NCBI RefSeq assembly: GCF_964204645.1
Contig: NC_134027.1
Location: 16,542,485-16,606,484, forward strand
Direction: 5' to 3'
Source: Tubulanus polymorphus
Taxonomy: Eukaryota; Nemertea; Palaeonemertea; Tubulaniformes; Tubulanidae
DNA: 64,000 bases
The notes below the pieces were generated by a model. That model saw only the letters and a program-made list of their open reading frames with translations, was not told the DNA's origin and ran no database searches. Position numbers and translations under genes: made by a program. Shown piece after piece: positions 1 through 11,031 of this stretch; within the stretch, counting starts at the first letter, position 1; each line of letters begins with the position of its first letter.

Positions 1-3000
1 CGCGGGCGATAAAACCAAAATATTGAATTGTCGTGGGCGACAAAACCAAAATATTGTTTTGTCGCGGGTGACAAAACCAAATTAATGAATTGTCGCGAGC
101 GATAAAACCAAAATACTGAATTGTCGCGGGCGATAAAACCAAAATAATGAATTGTCGCGGGCGACAAAAGCAAAATATTCAATTGTCGCGGGCGACAAAA
201 CCAAACTAATGAATTGTCGCGGGCGATAAAACCAAAATAATGAATTGTCGCGGGCGATAAAACCAAAATATTGAATTGTCTTGGGCGACAAAACCAAAAT
301 ATTGTTTTGTCGCGGGTGACAAAACCAAATTAATGAATTGTCGCGGGCGATAAAACCAAAATACTGAATTGTCGCGGGCGATAAAACCAAAATATTGAAT
401 TGTCGCGGGCGACAAATCCAAAAAATGAATTGTCGCGGCAGAAAAACCAAAATCTTGAATTGTTGCGGGCGACAAAACCAAAATATTCAATTGTCGCGGG
501 TGACAAAACAAACTAATGAATTGTCGCGGGCGATAAAACCAAAATAATAAATTGTCGCAGGCGATAAAACCATAAAAATGAATTGTCGCGGACGATAAAT
601 CCAAAATCATGAATTGTCGCGGGCGACAAAACCAAAATATTCAATTGTCGCGGGCGACAAAACCAAACTAATGAATTGTCGCGGGCGATAAAGCCAAAAT
701 AATGAATTGTCGCGGGCGATAAAACCAAAATATTGAAGTGTCGCGGGCGATAAAACCGTGACAAAAAGAGAAAAAAATTGTCGCGGGCGACAAAACCAAA
801 CTAATGAATTGTCGCGGGCGATAAAACCAAAATATTGAATTGTCGTAGGCGCCAAATCCAAAAAATGAATTGTCGCGGGCGATAAAACCAAAATATTGAA
901 GTGTCGCGGGTGATAAAACCGTGACAAAAAGAGAAAAAGAATGTCACGAGCGATAAAACCAAAATAATGAATTGTCGCGGGCGATAAAACCAAAATATTG
1001 AATTATCGTAGGCGCCAAATCCAAAAAAATGAAATGTTGCGGGCGTAAAAACCAAAATCTTGAATTGTCGCCATTGTCGCGTGCGACAAAACCAAAATAA
1101 TGAATTGTCGCGGGCGATAAAACCAAAATAATGAATTGTCGCGGGCGATAAAACCAAAATATTGAATTATCGTAGGCGCCAAATCCAAAAAAATGAATTG
1201 TCGCGGGCGATAAAACCAAAATCTTGAATTGTCGCCATTGTCGCTTGCGACAAAACCAAAATAATGAATTTTCGCGGGCGATAAAACCAAAATCTTGAAT
1301 TGTCGCCATTGTCGCGGGCGATAAAACCAAAATCTTGAATTGTCGCCATTGTCGCGTGCGACAAAACCAAAATAATGAATTGTCGCGGGCGATAAAACCA
1401 AAATAATGAATTGTCGCGGGCGATAAAACCAAAATATTGAATTGTTGTAGGCGCCAAATCAAAAAAAATGAATTGTCGCGGGCGATAAAACCAAAATCTT
1501 GAATTGTCGCCATTGTCGCGTGCGACAAAACCAAAATAATGAATTGTCGCGGGCGATAAAACCAAAATAATGAATTGTCTCGGGCGACAAAACCAAAATA
1601 ATGAATTGTCGTGGGCGATAAAACCAAAATATTGAATTGTCGTGGGTAACAAATCCAAAAAATGAATTGTCGCGGGCGATAAAACCAAAATCTTGAATTG
1701 TCGTGGGCGACAAATCCAAAAAATGAATTGTCGCGGGCGATAAAACCAAAATATTGAATTGTCGTGGGTAACAAATCCAAAAAATGAATTGTCGCGGGCG
1801 ATAAAACCAAAATCTTGAATTGTCGTGGGCGACAAATCCAAAAAATGAATTGTCGCGGGCGATAAAACCAAAATATTCAATTGTCGCCATTGTCGTGTGC
1901 GACAAAACAAAAATAATGAATTGTCGCGGGCGATAAAACCAAAATACTGAATTGTCGCGGGCGATAAAACCAAAATACTGAATTGTCGCGGGCGATAAAA
2001 CCAAAATAATGAATTGTCGCGGGCGACAAAACCAAAATATTCAATTGTCGCGGGCGACAAAACCAAACTAATGAATTGTCGCGGGCGATAAAACGAAAAT
2101 AATAAATTGTCGCAGGCGATAAAACCAAAAAAATGAATTGTCGCGGATGATAAAACCAAAATCATGAATTGTCGCGGGCGACAAAACCAAAATATTCAAT
2201 TGTCACGGGCGACAAAACCAAACTAATGAATTGTCGCGGGCGATAAAACCAAAATATTGAAGTGTCGCGGGTGATAAAACCGCGACAAAAAGAGAAAAAG
2301 ATTGTCACGGGCGATAAAACCAAAATAATGAATTGTCGCGGGCGATAAAACCAAAATCTTGAATTGTCGCCATTGTCGTGTGCGACAAAACCAAAATAAT
2401 GAAAAGTCGCGGGCGATAAAACCAAAATAATGAATTGTCGCGGGCGATAAAACCAAAATATTGAATTGTCTTGGGCGACAAAACCAAAATATTGTTTTGT
2501 CGCGGGTGACAAAACCAAATTAATGAATTGTCGCGGGCGATAAAACCAAAATACTGAATTGTCGCGGGCGATAAAACCAAAATATTGAATTGTCGCGGGC
2601 GACAAATCCAAAAAATGAATTGTCGCGGCAGAAAAACCAAAATCTTGAATTGTTGCGGGCGACAAAACCAAAATATTCAATTGTCGCGGGCGACAAAACC
2701 AAACTAATGAATTGTCGCGGGCGATAAAACCAAAATAATAAATTGTCGCAGGCGATGAAACCAAAAAAATGAATTGTTGCGGACGATAAAACCAAAATAT
2801 TGAATTGTCGCGGGCGACAAAACCAAAATATTCAATTTTCGCGGGCGACAAAACCAAACTAATGAATTGTCGCGGGCGATAAAGCCAAAATAATGAATTG
2901 TCGCGGGCGATAAATCCAAAAAATGAATTGTCGCGGCAGAAAAACCAAAATCTTGAATTGTTGCGGGCGACAAAACCAAAATATTCAATTGTCGCGGGCG

Positions 3001-4285
3001 ACAAAACCAAACTAATGAATTGTCGCGGGCGATAAAACCAAAATAATAAATTGTCGCAGGCGATGAAACCAAAAAAATGAATTGTCGCGGACGATAAAAC
3101 CAAAATCATGAATTGTCGCGGGCGACAAAACCAAAATATTCAATTTTCGCGGGCGACAAAACCAAACTAATGAATTGTCGCGGGCGATAAAGCCAAAATA
3201 ATGAATTGTCGCGGGCCATAAAACCAAAATATTGAAGTGTCGCGGGCGATAAAACCGCGACAAAAAGAGAAAAAAATTGTCGCGGGCGATAAAACCAAAA
3301 TCTTGAATTGTCGCCATAGTCGTGTGCGACAAAATCAAAATATTGAATTGTCGCGGGCGATAAAACCAAATAATGAATTGTCGCGGGCGATAAAACCAAA
3401 ATATTGAATTGTCGTGGGCGACAAAACCAAAATATTGTTTTGTCGCGGGTGACAAAACCAAATTAATGAATTGTCGCGAGCGATAAAACCAAAATACTGA
3501 ATTGTCGCGGGCGATAAAACCAAAATATTGAATTGTCGCGGGCGAAAAATCCAAAAAATAAATTGTCGCGGCCGAAAAACCAAAATCTTGAATTGTTGCG
3601 GGCGACAAAACCAAAATATTCAATTGTCGCGGGCGACAAAACCAAACTAATGAATTGTCGCGGGCGATAAAACCAAAATAATAAATTGTCGCAGGCGATA
3701 AAACCAAAAAAATGAATTGTCGCGGACGATAAAACCAAAATCATGAATTGTCGCGGGCGATAAAACCAAAATATTGAATTATCGTAGGCGCCAAATCCAA
3801 AAAAATGAATTGTCGCGGGCGATAAAACCAAAATCTTGAATTGTCGCCATTGTCGCGTGCGACAAAACCAAAATAATGAATTGTCGCGGGTGATAAAACC
3901 AAAATATTGAAGTGTCGCAGGCGATAAAACCGCGACAAAAAGAGAAAAAAAATTGTCGCGGGCGATAAAACCAAAATAATGAATTGTCGCGGGCAATAAA
4001 ACCAAAATATTGAATTGTCGCCATTGTCGTGTGCGACAAAACCAAAATAATGAATTGTTGTGGGCGATAAAACCAAAATAATGAATTGTCGCGGGCGATA
4101 AAACCAAAATATTGAATTGTCGTGGGCGACAAAACCAAAATATTGTTTTGTCGCGGGTGACAAAACCAAATCAATGAATTGTCGCGGGCGATAAAACCAA
4201 AATAATGAATTGTCGCGGGCGATAAAACCAAAATAATGAATTGCCGCGGGCAACAAAACCAAAATTATTGTTTTGTCGCGTTATT
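1..4285. repeat. 31-bp satellite array (about 137 units)
   Basis: Tandem array of a 31-bp unit that continues past the left edge. The core reads TTGTCGCGGGCGACAA or, more often, TTGTCGCGGGCGATAA, followed by an A/C-rich stretch of about 15 bases. The first form is a perfect dyad with 7-bp arms and a 2-bp centre. Variant units carry an extra CATTGTCGC block, a GCCGAAAAAC-type block or an AAAAAGAGAAAAA tail. Larger blocks recur: roughly 301-470 is repeated almost exactly at 2491-2670, so there is higher-order structure. Because 31 is not a multiple of 3 and the unit lacks minus-strand stops, all three minus frames stay open for long stretches; I regard these as non-coding. Confidence 0.95.
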
Positions 4286-4783
4286 TTAGTTTTGTCGTTT
4301 TGTCATAATGTCGCCCTCATTTGCATATACGTGTTTTTTTTACGCATGGCCCTTATCAGCCACCATACTAAAGCCTTAAGGTCGCGTAAAACTCGATAAA
4401 CACTTCAAGCGACACAGCGAACGATCTTTCCCCCACAGCGAACGCTTAACCTAGTAGAGGCTACTAGCCTATGTAGGCCTATGTATATGCGTAGGCCTAA
4501 CATCCGGACAGATTGGTCGTAGGCCTATTGAATTCAACAACCCACCTAAATATCGTAAATTTTGTTTTGAAGTTCAATCCAATGAGTCCGTTAATAAACG
4601 CAACAATTGTACTGTGTTTGTTTGAGACAATAAAGCTCAGTACCGGTAGGCCTAAAGCCGCGTCAAACTCGATAAACACTTCAAGCGACACAGCGAACGA
4701 TCCCTTTCCCCCACAGCGAACGCTTACTCCGAATGTCAAGTGTGAGTCCAGCATACGGAAAGGATTATGTGTTATATACTTGT
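4286..4783. other. Spacer between satellite and BEL element, with a direct duplication
   Basis: No gene seen. About 75 bp is present twice, at roughly 4379-4452 and 4655-4730, both reading through AACTCGATAAACACTTCAAG and ending in CCCCCACAGCGAACGCTTA. The copies differ by a few substitutions and a short indel. Short GTAGGCCTA motifs are scattered between them. The longest open frames here are small and look like chance. Confidence 0.6.
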
Positions 4784-4984
4784 TGTCTTGAATTAAATAC
4801 AGTCCTCTATGACAGTTGAGAAATAACATAGTAATATTAAGAAATTCCAATAGATGGAGCCTGAGATGTAATTAAGTTTATGCAAAAAGATTGTTACAGA
4901 GCAGATGTAATAAAAAGAGAACACATGGTTGAATTATCAGAAAATCAGTCTTCAGTTAACAGTTTATTCGGTTAAGTAGCAACA
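4784..4984 (+). repeat. 5' LTR of the BEL/Pao element
   Basis: 201 bp, TGTC...AACA, identical to the 3' LTR. It is followed by AATTGGTCCCTCAGAAGCCG, the expected place for a tRNA primer-binding site. The string from TGGTCCC onward would pair with a tRNA 3' end, but I could not assign the tRNA. No strong TATA box is obvious. Confidence 0.93.
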
Positions 4985-5023
4985 AATTGGTCCCTCAGAA
5001 GCCGAATTAAAATAATATTCAAA

Positions 5024-8000
5024 ATGTCAGAAGAACAGAAACAGTTGTTAGATTCAGAGAAAGCACTCATCAACAAGAAGAAGACAGTAAGACTGAATTT
5101 CAACAAATCCAAAAACCGACTGTTGGATGAAATCGAAAGTATAAGTGAGTCAAAGTCAAATTCAAATTCACTCAAGAAAAGACTAGATGAACTCGATGAA
5201 GCCTTTATGGCCATTTCGGAGCTTACAACGGAGCTCTCGGACATCTATATCAGCACATCCGATGACAATAAATTTCAAAAATTAGAGGAGTGGTTCGAAC
5301 AAATTGAAAATGATTATTCAAATGTGTCAGGTACTGGAGCAAAAATCCTGTGTCAAATGAAAACCCCAGTAACTGTTCAATCTGATTATCCAGTTAGCCA
5401 ACAGTTTAATCCAGTTGATGTACCGATGAATCCAGTTGATGTACCGTGTCCAGTGTCAAGTTCTTACACTCCGCCTCCGCCCGCTCGCAGCTATGACATG
5501 ACTCGAGATTTAGAACGTCTGCCACTACCAAAGTTCTACGGCGACAAAATAGAATACGAAGATTGGAAAGATTGTTTCCTCACCTGCGTAGACGAACAAC
5601 CGTGGTCAGCAAAAAGAAAAATGTTACGTCTAAAGAGCTGCCTGGAAGGCGAAACAAAAGACATAATAAGAGGTTTGGACAACAGTGAGGCTGCGTATCG
5701 CACAGCACTTGATCGTTTAGACCGAGAATATGGAGGAAAGCGAAGAATGATTGCGAAACACCTCGAAATGATCAGAGAAACCAAACCAATTCAAGCCAAT
5801 AACACCCGTGAGCTACGTAAATTTGTAAATTTAATTGAAGTGGCGATAGTCGCACTAACGAACAACGGCCACAATGAAGAACTTACAGACGGTATGTTAC
5901 ATCAGACAGCAAAAACCAAACTACCGAAATCGATGTTGATCAATTACAAACGTTGGATTCGCGACGCGGCGAAAGATGATATATTAACAAACCTAAGAGA
6001 CTGGCTCATCGATGAATTCAGAATTCTGTCAGAAGTACAAGAAGATGTGGAAGGAATTAACAAGTTAGGTCTACATGAGAATCAGTCTGTTAGTCAAAAA
6101 AATCGCTATGTTAAAACCTTCACAAAGAACACTGTATCAGTCAATTGTATTAAGTGCGAACAGTCACATCGACTATTTGAATGCCCGGCGTTTAAAGCAA
6201 TGAGCGTTGATAATCGGTGGCAATTTGCGAAAGAAAATCAGCTTTGTTTCCGCTGCTTAAAGCAGGGCCATTCTGGAAAAATATGTCGATTCACTCGAAG
6301 ATGTTACGTAGATGGATGCAAAAGTAATCATAACTCTCTATTACATGACAGGTCTACATCGAAAAATGTTGAGACAAATGCAAAATCAGTCGATAGAGGA
6401 AACGAATTGTCTTCTACTACAGTGCGTCCTGAAACTCTTTGTGTCACGGAGGGGGATACCCCAGACACCGTCAACTCTGCAAGCGATTCTCCTGTTCCAA
6501 ATGTATCTTTACGCACATTACCAGTTATCGTTTCAAATGGCGAAAAGAAAATTGAAATCGTAGCCGTCCTTGATGATTGCAGTACAGCTAGCTATATATC
6601 CGAAGATATCGCATTGAAACTAGGACTGCAAGGTCAGATAACTGATCTCAACGTCGATACAATTGGATCAACGAAACAAACATTCAGTACGATGCATGTA
6701 AATTTTACAGTCGGTAGTCCTAACAATCGGTACAGTAAAAACATGAATGCGTACACCGTGAAACGTGTCTCAGGATACCGACCATCGGTCAACTGGAACA
6801 ATCTGAAACAGAAACTTAATCATTTAAATGATATACGATTCCCAGATGTACCAAAAAACGCCAGGATTGAACTATTAATCGGACTCGATGCGGCAGACTT
6901 GCATAGATGTTTAGAAGAGAGATTCGGTGGTGACAACGAGCCTATAGCCCGACGAACACCCCTCGGCTGGACATGTGTCGGTAAAATTAGTAATAAAACG
7001 GTTATTACAAAACACGCATACGCTTATTTTGTCAGTGCTGAAAATATCCAGCTCAACGAACAGTTGCGTTTGTTCTGGGACTTAGACTCAATCGGTATTA
7101 GAAATAAGGACAACGTAGCATTATTCACTTCCGACGAAAAGAAAGCAATCGAGCAAACAGAGAAAACCAGATGCTTTAAAGATGGCCGCTACGAAGTCGG
7201 AATTCCCTGGAGAGATCAAGAACCGTGCTTTGAAAGCAATCGAGAGACTGCATTCAATCGTTTGAAAAATCTAGAAAAATCGTTGAATAATCGTCCGAAG
7301 GTAGCGATTGAATACAATAGAATTATACAGAACCACTTAGAACGTGGATATATTCGAAAGGTTCCTGCTAATGAAATTGCGTCTTCGCCTTCAGAGTGGT
7401 ACCTACCACATTTTCCAGTAGTTAAACTACAGCGTACTACTTCCAAAGTCCGAATTGTGTTTGACGCAGCCGCCAAGCATAACGGAAAATGCTTAAATGA
7501 TGCTATCTATGCCGGACCGAATCTACAAAATGATCTTATTAACATTTTAATTCGTTTTCGTCGTTATGCTGTCGCATTAATTGGAGATCTAAGCGAAATG
7601 TTCCTCCAAATTGGAATCCGAGAAGAAGATCGTCGTTTCCATCGTTTCTTATGGCGAGACCTGGACAGTTCGAAAGATCCAGAAGTGTATGAATTTTTAC
7701 GTTTAACCTTCGGTAACACATCGTCTCCGTACTTAGCGCAGGATGTTGTTCGATATCAGGCGAAAACTCACAAAGATATGTATCCGCTCGCGTCTGATAC
7801 GATTGAAAATGCTATGTACATGGATGACACACTAGAATCGGTTGTATCAACTGAAGTCGGTATTCAGTTACGTCGTGAACTATCAGATCTATTTGAATCA
7901 GCGGGATTCAAAATGCGTAAGTTTTGTAGCAATGACTTGAATGTACTTGCTGACATACCAGAATCCGATCGCGCAGTGGACATATGTATAGAAGAAGGCG

Positions 8001-10459
8001 TCTTACCTGTAATGAAGACCCTCGGAATTATGTGGCAAGCTAGTACTGACGCATTTACATTCAAATTCGAACAGCCGCCTAGTATTAATATGACTAAACG
8101 AGATGTCTTAAGAAAAGTGGCTACGATATTTGATCCATTGCAGATCCTTGCGCCGTACACTGTCCGTGCGAAAATGCTGTTACAGCGATCGTGGATATTG
8201 GGTTTAGATTGGGATCAGCCATTGCCCGAAGAATTAGCCAACGAATGGAAAAAATGGTTCAGTGAACTCGTTGATGTCAAAAACATTAGTGTTCCTAGAT
8301 GGCTGGGACTTGATTCCACAAATAACGTGACATTACACACATTCGTTGACGCATCAGAGTCGGCTTATGCTGCAATTAGTTATTGCCGTCGTGAAATCGC
8401 AGAGAATGTAAATGTCGTAATGATTGCCGCGAAAACTCGAGTATCACCGACTCATGCGCTGTCAATTCCAAGACTAGAACTGCTAGCTGCAGTTATCGGT
8501 TTGCGACTTGCAAATACTGTATGCAAATCGTTACAGATTCCGATTTCAAATCACACATTCTGGTCTGATTCGCAGAATGTATTGTGCTGGATTCGAGGAG
8601 AAAGTCGTAAATATAAGCCTTTCGTAGCACATCGTGTTGGTGAGATTCAAGAATCAACTACTCCCGATCAGTGGCGATACGTGCCAACTGAAGTCAATCC
8701 AGCTGATCTGGCAACTCGAGGAATGACTGTAAAGGAGCTTGTAGCTGAAAATATGTGGTTAAATGGGCCGGAATTCCTGCTGACTGATTCGACTAATTGG
8801 CCGAAGAGTAAAATATCACCTCAGTCAACGACAGATTTAGAAATTCGTAAAGATAAATTCGTACATGTCACAGCGGTGGCTGAACCATGGTTAGACGCAG
8901 AACGTTATTCTGAACTTATTCGATTAAAACGTATTACTGCCTGGTGTCTCCGATTTGTAAAATTATTGAAATCACGTGTATCGCTTTGTTGTCATGGTAA
9001 CGATAACCGAAACAATTCAGTCTGGACGTCGAATGACAATGATTGTATAAAATGTTCGAGCATAAAGAATTCCATGCGTAGGTTACCAGTACGTTACTTG
9101 CTTGTAGATGAACTGAACATTGCGGAAAATCTGTGGATTCGAAAAGCTCAAAACGATGAATTTAGTAGTGAAATCAGCGACTTACAGAAATTAAATCGAG
9201 TATCGAATAACAGTAAGATATTGAAATTAAATCCGAAAATTGATGAAAACGGTTTACTTCGTGTTAATGGACGATTACAGCATGCAACTTACTTGTCTCG
9301 TGATGAGCGTGAACCGATAATTCTTCCGCGTCATCATCCGATAACTCGTCTCATTATCTCGTCATATCATTGCGAACTGGAACATAACGGAGGAGTGAAC
9401 CACGTTCTTTCGAATTTAACCTCACGATTCTGGGTCATTCATGGACGCGAGGCTATTAAAGAATGCGAGAAGAACTGTAATCGTTGCAAGTTAAAACGCG
9501 CTAAAGGAGCAATTCAAATCATGGCTCCGATTCCGAAAGTTCGAGTTGATGCTGTTTCGCTACGTGCATTTACACATTGTGGTGTCGATTATGGCGGTCC
9601 GTATTTCACGAAACAAGGTCGTGGAAAAACTCAGACGAAGCGTTATATGTGTTTGTTCACATGCTTAGCTTCTCGAGCAGTGCATATTGAAATGGCTTGG
9701 TCTTTAGATACTGACTCCTTTTTAGAAGCCTTTTCTCGTATGACGTATCGTCGTGGAAAACCGAAAATTGTTGTTAGCGACAACGGTACTAACTTTGTAT
9801 CAGCAGAACGTGAATTGCGAGAACTGATAAGATCATTTGATCAAGAAAAAATTGCGTCAAAATTGGCTGATAAAGGAATACAGTGGAAATTCAATCCACC
9901 AGGTGCGCCCCACTTCGGGGGCATTTTCGAAGCCATGATAAAATGTGCGAAACGTGCCGTCAGTGCTATACTGGTTAAGAGCGACATTTGTGATGAAGAG
10001 TTGCTAACCGCTTTAACTGCTGCCGAATGGATGTTAAACTCTCGTCCGTTATCGTATCAAACGTCAGATATTAAAGATGAATCACCATTAACTCCTAATC
10101 ATTTTCTCTACGGACAAGCGTGTGGAGATATTGTTCCGACTTCAGTAGACTTGCCTCCGCTGCACCCTCGGCGACGTTGGTATAGAGTACAGCAGCTCAT
10201 CAGTGCAGTTTGGAAACGTTTTTTAAGCGAACTTTTGCCGTCGTTAAATGCGCGTCAAAAATGGAACATTAATAAAGAGGACTTTAAGATCGGTGATATA
10301 GTCGTTTGTGTAGACAAGAACACTCCACGCGGACAATGGCCATTGGGGAGAGTTACTGAGATTTTTCCTGGTAGTGACGGTCACGTTCGTGTTGTTCGTG
10401 TTAAAATCGGTTCAAAACAATATGTAAGACCAGTAACAAAACTGTACGTGTTGGAATAA
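5024..10459 (+). CDS. BEL/Pao Gag-Pol polyprotein (1811 aa)
   Basis: One frame encodes the whole polyprotein. In order: a lysine/serine-rich coiled N-terminus; a DUF1759-type Gag region around residues 166-310 (LPLPKFYGD motif); CCHC/zinc-knuckle cysteines around 374-441; an aspartic protease centred on LDDCSTAS near 516, a variant of the usual D-S-G-S; a reverse transcriptase with the YMDD box at 932; an RNase H with the VDAS aspartate near 1109; an H2C2 zinc-binding integrase N-domain about 1437-1489; an rve integrase core with its aspartates near 1521 and in DNGTNF near 1586 and a glutamate near 1637; and a DUF5641 C-terminus. This is the standard BEL/Pao order. The start at 5024 is the first ATG, 39 bases after the LTR. 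No stop or frameshift is present. Gag and Pol being fused is common in this family. Confidence 0.96.
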   Translation: MSEEQKQLLDSEKALINKKKTVRLNFNKSKNRLLDEIESISESKSNSNSLKKRLDELDEAFMAISELTTELSDIYISTSDDNKFQKLEEWFEQIENDYSNVSGTGAKILCQMKTPVTVQSDYPVSQQFNPVDVPMNPVDVPCPVSSSYTPPPPARSYDMTRDLERLPLPKFYGDKIEYEDWKDCFLTCVDEQPWSAKRKMLRLKSCLEGETKDIIRGLDNSEAAYRTALDRLDREYGGKRRMIAKHLEMIRETKPIQANNTRELRKFVNLIEVAIVALTNNGHNEELTDGMLHQTAKTKLPKSMLINYKRWIRDAAKDDILTNLRDWLIDEFRILSEVQEDVEGINKLGLHENQSVSQKNRYVKTFTKNTVSVNCIKCEQSHRLFECPAFKAMSVDNRWQFAKENQLCFRCLKQGHSGKICRFTRRCYVDGCKSNHNSLLHDRSTSKNVETNAKSVDRGNELSSTTVRPETLCVTEGDTPDTVNSASDSPVPNVSLRTLPVIVSNGEKKIEIVAVLDDCSTASYISEDIALKLGLQGQITDLNVDTIGSTKQTFSTMHVNFTVGSPNNRYSKNMNAYTVKRVSGYRPSVNWNNLKQKLNHLNDIRFPDVPKNARIELLIGLDAADLHRCLEERFGGDNEPIARRTPLGWTCVGKISNKTVITKHAYAYFVSAENIQLNEQLRLFWDLDSIGIRNKDNVALFTSDEKKAIEQTEKTRCFKDGRYEVGIPWRDQEPCFESNRETAFNRLKNLEKSLNNRPKVAIEYNRIIQNHLERGYIRKVPANEIASSPSEWYLPHFPVVKLQRTTSKVRIVFDAAAKHNGKCLNDAIYAGPNLQNDLINILIRFRRYAVALIGDLSEMFLQIGIREEDRRFHRFLWRDLDSSKDPEVYEFLRLTFGNTSSPYLAQDVVRYQAKTHKDMYPLASDTIENAMYMDDTLESVVSTEVGIQLRRELSDLFESAGFKMRKFCSNDLNVLADIPESDRAVDICIEEGVLPVMKTLGIMWQASTDAFTFKFEQPPSINMTKRDVLRKVATIFDPLQILAPYTVRAKMLLQRSWILGLDWDQPLPEELANEWKKWFSELVDVKNISVPRWLGLDSTNNVTLHTFVDASESAYAAISYCRREIAENVNVVMIAAKTRVSPTHALSIPRLELLAAVIGLRLANTVCKSLQIPISNHTFWSDSQNVLCWIRGESRKYKPFVAHRVGEIQESTTPDQWRYVPTEVNPADLATRGMTVKELVAENMWLNGPEFLLTDSTNWPKSKISPQSTTDLEIRKDKFVHVTAVAEPWLDAERYSELIRLKRITAWCLRFVKLLKSRVSLCCHGNDNRNNSVWTSNDNDCIKCSSIKNSMRRLPVRYLLVDELNIAENLWIRKAQNDEFSSEISDLQKLNRVSNNSKILKLNPKIDENGLLRVNGRLQHATYLSRDEREPIILPRHHPITRLIISSYHCELEHNGGVNHVLSNLTSRFWVIHGREAIKECEKNCNRCKLKRAKGAIQIMAPIPKVRVDAVSLRAFTHCGVDYGGPYFTKQGRGKTQTKRYMCLFTCLASRAVHIEMAWSLDTDSFLEAFSRMTYRRGKPKIVVSDNGTNFVSAERELRELIRSFDQEKIASKLADKGIQWKFNPPGAPHFGGIFEAMIKCAKRAVSAILVKSDICDEELLTALTAAEWMLNSRPLSYQTSDIKDESPLTPNHFLYGQACGDIVPTSVDLPPLHPRRRWYRVQQLISAVWKRFLSELLPSLNARQKWNINKEDFKIGDIVVCVDKNTPRGQWPLGRVTEIFPGSDGHVRVVRVKIGSKQYVRPVTKLYVLE

Positions 10460-10823
10460 TTACATTTAATGGCATTATTGTGTATTGACTTAAACGTGTT
10501 TTTTATATAAAGGACTTTAAGTGACTTTAATACGTCATAGAATAACTTTTATTCATAATTTTGCGTTCAAAGTGAAATATAATTCAGTTAGTTGTTAAAC
10601 AGTTTTATCAAGTAGTGTATTAATTTTAAATGAAGTAATTCTACTTAGTTTAACGTGCATTATAAGTTTAGATTTTTTGAGTAAATATCGTAGTTTTAGA
10701 TTTTAGGAATATGTATCTCCTTGAGAGATATCAAGTTCTCCTTAAGAGATATTCAGTTCTTAGAGAATTTTAGTTAGTTTAACAGTAATTATTTGTAAGG
10801 AACCTCCTTACAGGAGGGGGAAA
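10460..10823 (+). other. BEL 3' untranslated region and polypurine tract
   Basis: 364 bp between the gag-pol stop and the 3' LTR, AT-rich and without a frame. It holds short imperfect repeats of TCTCCTTGAGAGATAT / TCTCCTTAAGAGATAT around 10716-10752. The tract at 10811-10823 (CAGGAGGGGGAAA) is the likely plus-strand primer for reverse transcription because it touches the LTR. Confidence 0.8.
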
Positions 10824-11024
10824 TGTCTTGAATTAAATACAGTCCTCTATGACAGTTGAGAAATAACATAGTAATATTAAGAAATTCCAATAGATGGAGC
10901 CTGAGATGTAATTAAGTTTATGCAAAAAGATTGTTACAGAGCAGATGTAATAAAAAGAGAACACATGGTTGAATTATCAGAAAATCAGTCTTCAGTTAAC
11001 AGTTTATTCGGTTAAGTAGCAACA
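10824..11024 (+). repeat. 3' LTR of the BEL/Pao element
   Basis: 201 bp, identical to the 5' LTR and followed by the target-site copy CTTGT (11025-11029). Confidence 0.93.
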
Positions 11025-11031
11025 CTTGTAT

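Larger units (their letters stand above)
4784..11024 (+). mobile_element. Intact BEL/Pao LTR retrotransposon
   Basis: Complete element of 6,241 bp. The two 201-bp LTRs (4784-4984 and 10824-11024) are identical base for base, start with TG and end with CA. They are flanked by the 5-bp direct repeat CTTGT at 4779-4783 and 11025-11029. A single uninterrupted gag-pol frame lies between, and the purine run AGGAGGGGGAAA sits directly before the 3' LTR. Identical LTRs and an intact frame mean the insertion is very young on an evolutionary scale and the element may still be mobile. The insertion lies only a few bases past the stop codon of the neighbouring minus-strand PHD gene. Confidence 0.95.

Noticed and set aside
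82-4262. Many long minus-strand open frames encoding a Phe/Arg-rich repeat protein
   Set aside because: They appear in all three minus frames because a 31-bp unit has no minus-strand stops; lack of frame preference, start context or flanking gene structure argues against coding.
1-4285. CRISPR-like array (palindromic repeats of 31 bp)
   Set aside because: No unique spacers; the whole unit is repeated and the setting is an animal genome.
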